Shown here piece by piece: positions 62,061-64,000 of a stretch of DNA of 64,000 nt (positions are counted from its first letter, which is position 1; each line of letters begins with the position of its first letter). The DNA comes from Echinicola sp. 20G (GTDB taxonomy: Bacteria; Bacteroidota; Bacteroidia; Cytophagales; Cyclobacteriaceae), in assembly GCF_015533855.1 (NCBI RefSeq), contig NZ_AP024154.1, positions 1,119,001-1,183,000 on the forward strand, given 5' to 3'. Made by a program: the position numbers and the translations under genes. The notes below the pieces were generated by a model. That model saw only the letters and a list, made by a program, of their open reading frames with translations, did no database searches and was not told the DNA's origin.

Positions 62061-62561
62061 ATGGCCAATCAAAAATTCGACTGGAGCAAATTTACCATAA
62101 AAACCCCGATCAAATCGGATGTGAAGGCCATCTATGAGGCATGGACCATTCCATCCAAAATTGAAAGTTGGTTTTTAAGATCAGCTGTATTTCACAATCC
62201 ACTTGGACAACAAAGAAAACCTGATGAGACCATAAAAGTAGGTGATCATTACCAGTGGCTTTGGCATGGCTATCCTGATGAAGTCATGGAGAAAGGAGAG
62301 ATATTGGAAATAAATGGAACAGATTTTCTGAAATTCAGATTTGGTAAGGTTGGTGTCGTGAGTGTAAAAATCAAAGCAGATGAAGGTAAGTCCATTATTG
62401 AGCTAACCCAAGAGGATATCCCACACTTTGATGCCACTGAAGAGAACTTCCATGTTGGTTGTAAAACAGGTTGGACATTCTATCTGGCCAATCTCAATTC
62501 TATCTTGCAGGGTGGAGTAGACCTTAGAAATAAAGGAGATAACGAAGCCTATATGGATTGA
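62061..62561 (+). CDS. SRPBCC (AHSA1-like) domain protein
   Basis: A 166-residue START-like domain protein. The pattern of an N-terminal strand, YEAWTIPSKIESWFL, then DHYQWLWHGYPDEV and a long C-terminal helix (CKTGWTFYLANLNSILQGG) matches AHSA1-type members. It probably binds a small hydrophobic ligand; no specific role can be given. It follows the BstA-like gene by 11 bases and precedes the DNA repair gene by 21, suggesting one operon tied to chemical stress. Confidence 0.85.
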   Translation: MANQKFDWSKFTIKTPIKSDVKAIYEAWTIPSKIESWFLRSAVFHNPLGQQRKPDETIKVGDHYQWLWHGYPDEVMEKGEILEINGTDFLKFRFGKVGVVSVKIKADEGKSIIELTQEDIPHFDATEENFHVGCKTGWTFYLANLNSILQGGVDLRNKGDNEAYMD

Positions 62562-62582
62562 TATTTTATTTATCTTTCCTTG

Positions 62583-63257
62583 ATGCAAGCCTATATTAGA
62601 ACTTTAGAAGACGAATTTAAGCGCCATGCCAATGGGGTAATTGCCCGTGGACAAAAAGCTTATATGAAAGATCATTTTGAATTTTTAGGATTAAAGACCC
62701 CGTTAAGACGAAATATTCAAAAGCCATTTCTAGAGAAATCAACCCTCCCCAAAAAAGAAGACATTCCAGAACTGGTTGAAATCCTTTGGAACAAACCAGA
62801 AAGAGAGTTTCAACTTTTTGCGCAAGAGCTTGTCGGAAAATACATCAAAAAGGTAGAAAAAGCAGATATTGACCTCTTTGAGTACATGGTTATCCACAAA
62901 TCATGGTGGGACACGGTGGATTTTATCGCAGTGAAATTACTGGGCAAATACTTTTCTGTCTTCCCTGAACAGACCCAATTCTATGTGGATAAGTGGTTGG
63001 ACTCAGGAAATATATGGCTTCAAAGGTGCGCATTGATTTTCCAGCTCAATTATAAAAACAACCTGGATACCAAACTGCTTTCGCACAGCATCCATTCCCT
63101 TCTTGGGTCGAAGGAGTTCTTTATCAACAAGGCCATTGGCTGGATTTTGAGACAGTATAGCAAAACCGACCCTGCATGGGTACAGCAATTTGTGGATAAC
63201 ACAGCATTGGCAAATTTGAGCAAAAAAGAAGCTCTCCGATTGATAAAAGCCACTTAG
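62583..63257 (+). CDS. DNA alkylation repair protein (AlkD-like HEAT-repeat)
   Basis: A 224-residue all-helical protein. L-G-L-K-T-P-L-R-R near residue 30, WNKPEREFQLFAQELV near 62-77 and HKSWWDTVDFIAVKLLG near 103-119 match AlkD-type glycosylases, which remove alkylated purines. W-W-D-T-V-D contains the catalytic-type aspartate and aromatic residues. It ends in the expected EALRLIKAT tail. It forms the end of the BstA-like/SRPBCC operon. The ATG at 62583 is preferred to a TTG just before. Its stop is only 13 bases from the converging PHP gene. Confidence 0.88.
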   Translation: MQAYIRTLEDEFKRHANGVIARGQKAYMKDHFEFLGLKTPLRRNIQKPFLEKSTLPKKEDIPELVEILWNKPEREFQLFAQELVGKYIKKVEKADIDLFEYMVIHKSWWDTVDFIAVKLLGKYFSVFPEQTQFYVDKWLDSGNIWLQRCALIFQLNYKNNLDTKLLSHSIHSLLGSKEFFINKAIGWILRQYSKTDPAWVQQFVDNTALANLSKKEALRLIKAT

Positions 63258-63270
63258 TCAAATACTATCT

Positions 63271-64000
63271 TTATTCCATGACAGGTTGTGTCCAAGCTGT
63301 TTCCACATCTCCAACTTGATAGGGGTTTTCTTTAGGTTTAGAAGAAACTATTTTAGCCCTTACATACAAGTCATCAGCTTGTAAAGTATAACTGGCTTGC
63401 AAACCATTTTCCTCTTTCAGCAATATACCGGACTTCTCTGGATCCGACTTTTTTGTTCCAAAAAACTGAACGGTATAGGAAACCCCTTCTTCTTTCTGAA
63501 TGAAAACCTCCAATTTCCCATTTTTAAAAACTATATCCTCCAATACCACTCCGGTACTGGCGTAAAAATCACCTCTCTCCATGGCCTCCACCAAAGCATC
63601 TGGGCTTAGTTCATCGGCCCGGACCATTACCCAGCCCCTACCTGGGTTACTGTTGCTTCCATTGAAAACATGATAATTATGCGCATCATCCACTGCCAAG
63701 CCATAAATCAAAGGCTTTTCATCTTTCAAATAAGCTACTTGTACCATATCCCAAAGCACCTCCATACTTGGTCGCAATGAATCACCATAATTATTCACCA
63801 TAGGGTGTCCATTATACACCTCAAAAAACCTCTCTCCATTTAAATCCATAATATCCTCTGGAGTGATGGCCCAGATAAAGTTAGGATGGTTGATGTGCAT
63901 AAACATGGGCTGGCCTATAGAATCTCTTTGCGCTTTCACTTTATCTAAATTCCGCTGCAACACGTCAGATACGGAACTGCCACCTTGAGGCTGCAAGACA
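63271..64000 (-). CDS. PHP-type metal-dependent hydrolase, 5' end outside the window
   Basis: The last ~243 residues of a larger protein; the frame runs off the right edge without a credible start. F-M-H-I-N-H-P-N near residue 33, the ITPEDIMDLNGERFFEVYNG segment and VDDAHNYHVFNG (with H-N-Y-H) resemble the metal-site regions of PHP-domain hydrolases. GDFYASTGVVLEDI is a typical later segment, and the tail after it is a beta-rich domain. The substrate is unknown; the part with any signal peptide is not visible. Confidence 0.75.
   Translation of the reverse strand, partial: VLQPQGGSSVSDVLQRNLDKVKAQRDSIGQPMFMHINHPNFIWAITPEDIMDLNGERFFEVYNGHPMVNNYGDSLRPSMEVLWDMVQVAYLKDEKPLIYGLAVDDAHNYHVFNGSNSNPGRGWVMVRADELSPDALVEAMERGDFYASTGVVLEDIVFKNGKLEVFIQKEEGVSYTVQFFGTKKSDPEKSGILLKEENGLQASYTLQADDLYVRAKIVSSKPKENPYQVGDVETAWTQPVME

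Noticed and set aside
1..64000. tRNA, rRNA, CRISPR arrays, insertion sequences or prophage genes
   Set aside because: None was recognised by eye; spacers are short and no transposase, integrase or regularly spaced repeats were seen.

Overview
The window comes from a Bacteroidota chromosome, most likely a marine Cytophagia (Cyclobacteriaceae-like, Echinicola/Cyclobacterium type; this placement is inference). The signs are three SusC/SusD pairs, two FecI-type sigma / FecR anti-sigma pairs, TAnnTTTG-type promoters, AT-rich spacers, no purine-rich ribosome sites, many lipoproteins with a Cys lipobox, and a BstA/YfiT-type thiol transferase. I saw no rRNA, tRNA, CRISPR array, insertion sequence or prophage.

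Layout. 1-9.6 kb holds housekeeping and small accessory genes: a thioredoxin, a small conserved protein, a nitroreductase, a VOC protein, a lipoprotein that looks like a fused MliC-PliI lysozyme inhibitor, sulfatase 1, an acetyltransferase, a LytTR regulator, a serine hydrolase, a tandem lipocalin-like protein, a TfoX-N protein and an MFS transporter. 9.8-18.5 kb is polysaccharide-uptake locus A: sigma, FecR, SusC, SusD, sulfatase 2, followed by a TetR regulator. 19.6-22.3 kb is a minus-strand cluster with a thioredoxin-MsrB fusion, a GH43-like beta-propeller glycosidase and an msrA gene broken by an in-frame stop. 22.4-29.1 kb is SusC/SusD locus B with two lipoproteins and no sigma/FecR. 29.6-32.4 kb has a small orphan gene, a TPR lipoprotein and a deletion scar in which a nickel-binding-type gene start abuts the last codons of a berberine-bridge-type oxidase. 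32.6-42.9 kb is locus C on the minus strand: sulfatases 4 and 3, sigma, FecR, SusC and SusD. 43.4-45.8 kb is an MBOAT acyltransferase plus SGNH-like partner. 45.9-50.0 kb is an iron-uptake operon (TonB siderophore receptor, PepSY protein, small membrane protein) with paired operator-like repeats. 50.1-52.9 kb is L-fuconate dehydratase plus an SSS sugar symporter, divergent from a lipoprotein metallopeptidase with a discoidin domain. 55-61 kb has an S9 peptidase, a DUF4919-type protein and sulfatase 5. 61-63.3 kb is a small operon (DUF1579-like, BstA-like, SRPBCC, AlkD-like), and the window ends inside a PHP-type hydrolase.

How it fits together. Five Cys-type (C-x-P-x-R) sulfatases, three TonB-linked glycan importers, an L-fuconate dehydratase with a sodium symporter and a GH43-like enzyme suggest use of sulfated, possibly fucose-rich, marine polysaccharides. 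No fucosidase or fucoidanase is present here, so the substrate is inference. The most unusual items are the two-specificity lysozyme-inhibitor lipoprotein, the Trx-MsrB fusion beside a broken msrA, the fused gene-remnant scar at 32.0-32.4 kb, and the operator-like inverted repeats ahead of the fuconate and iron operons.
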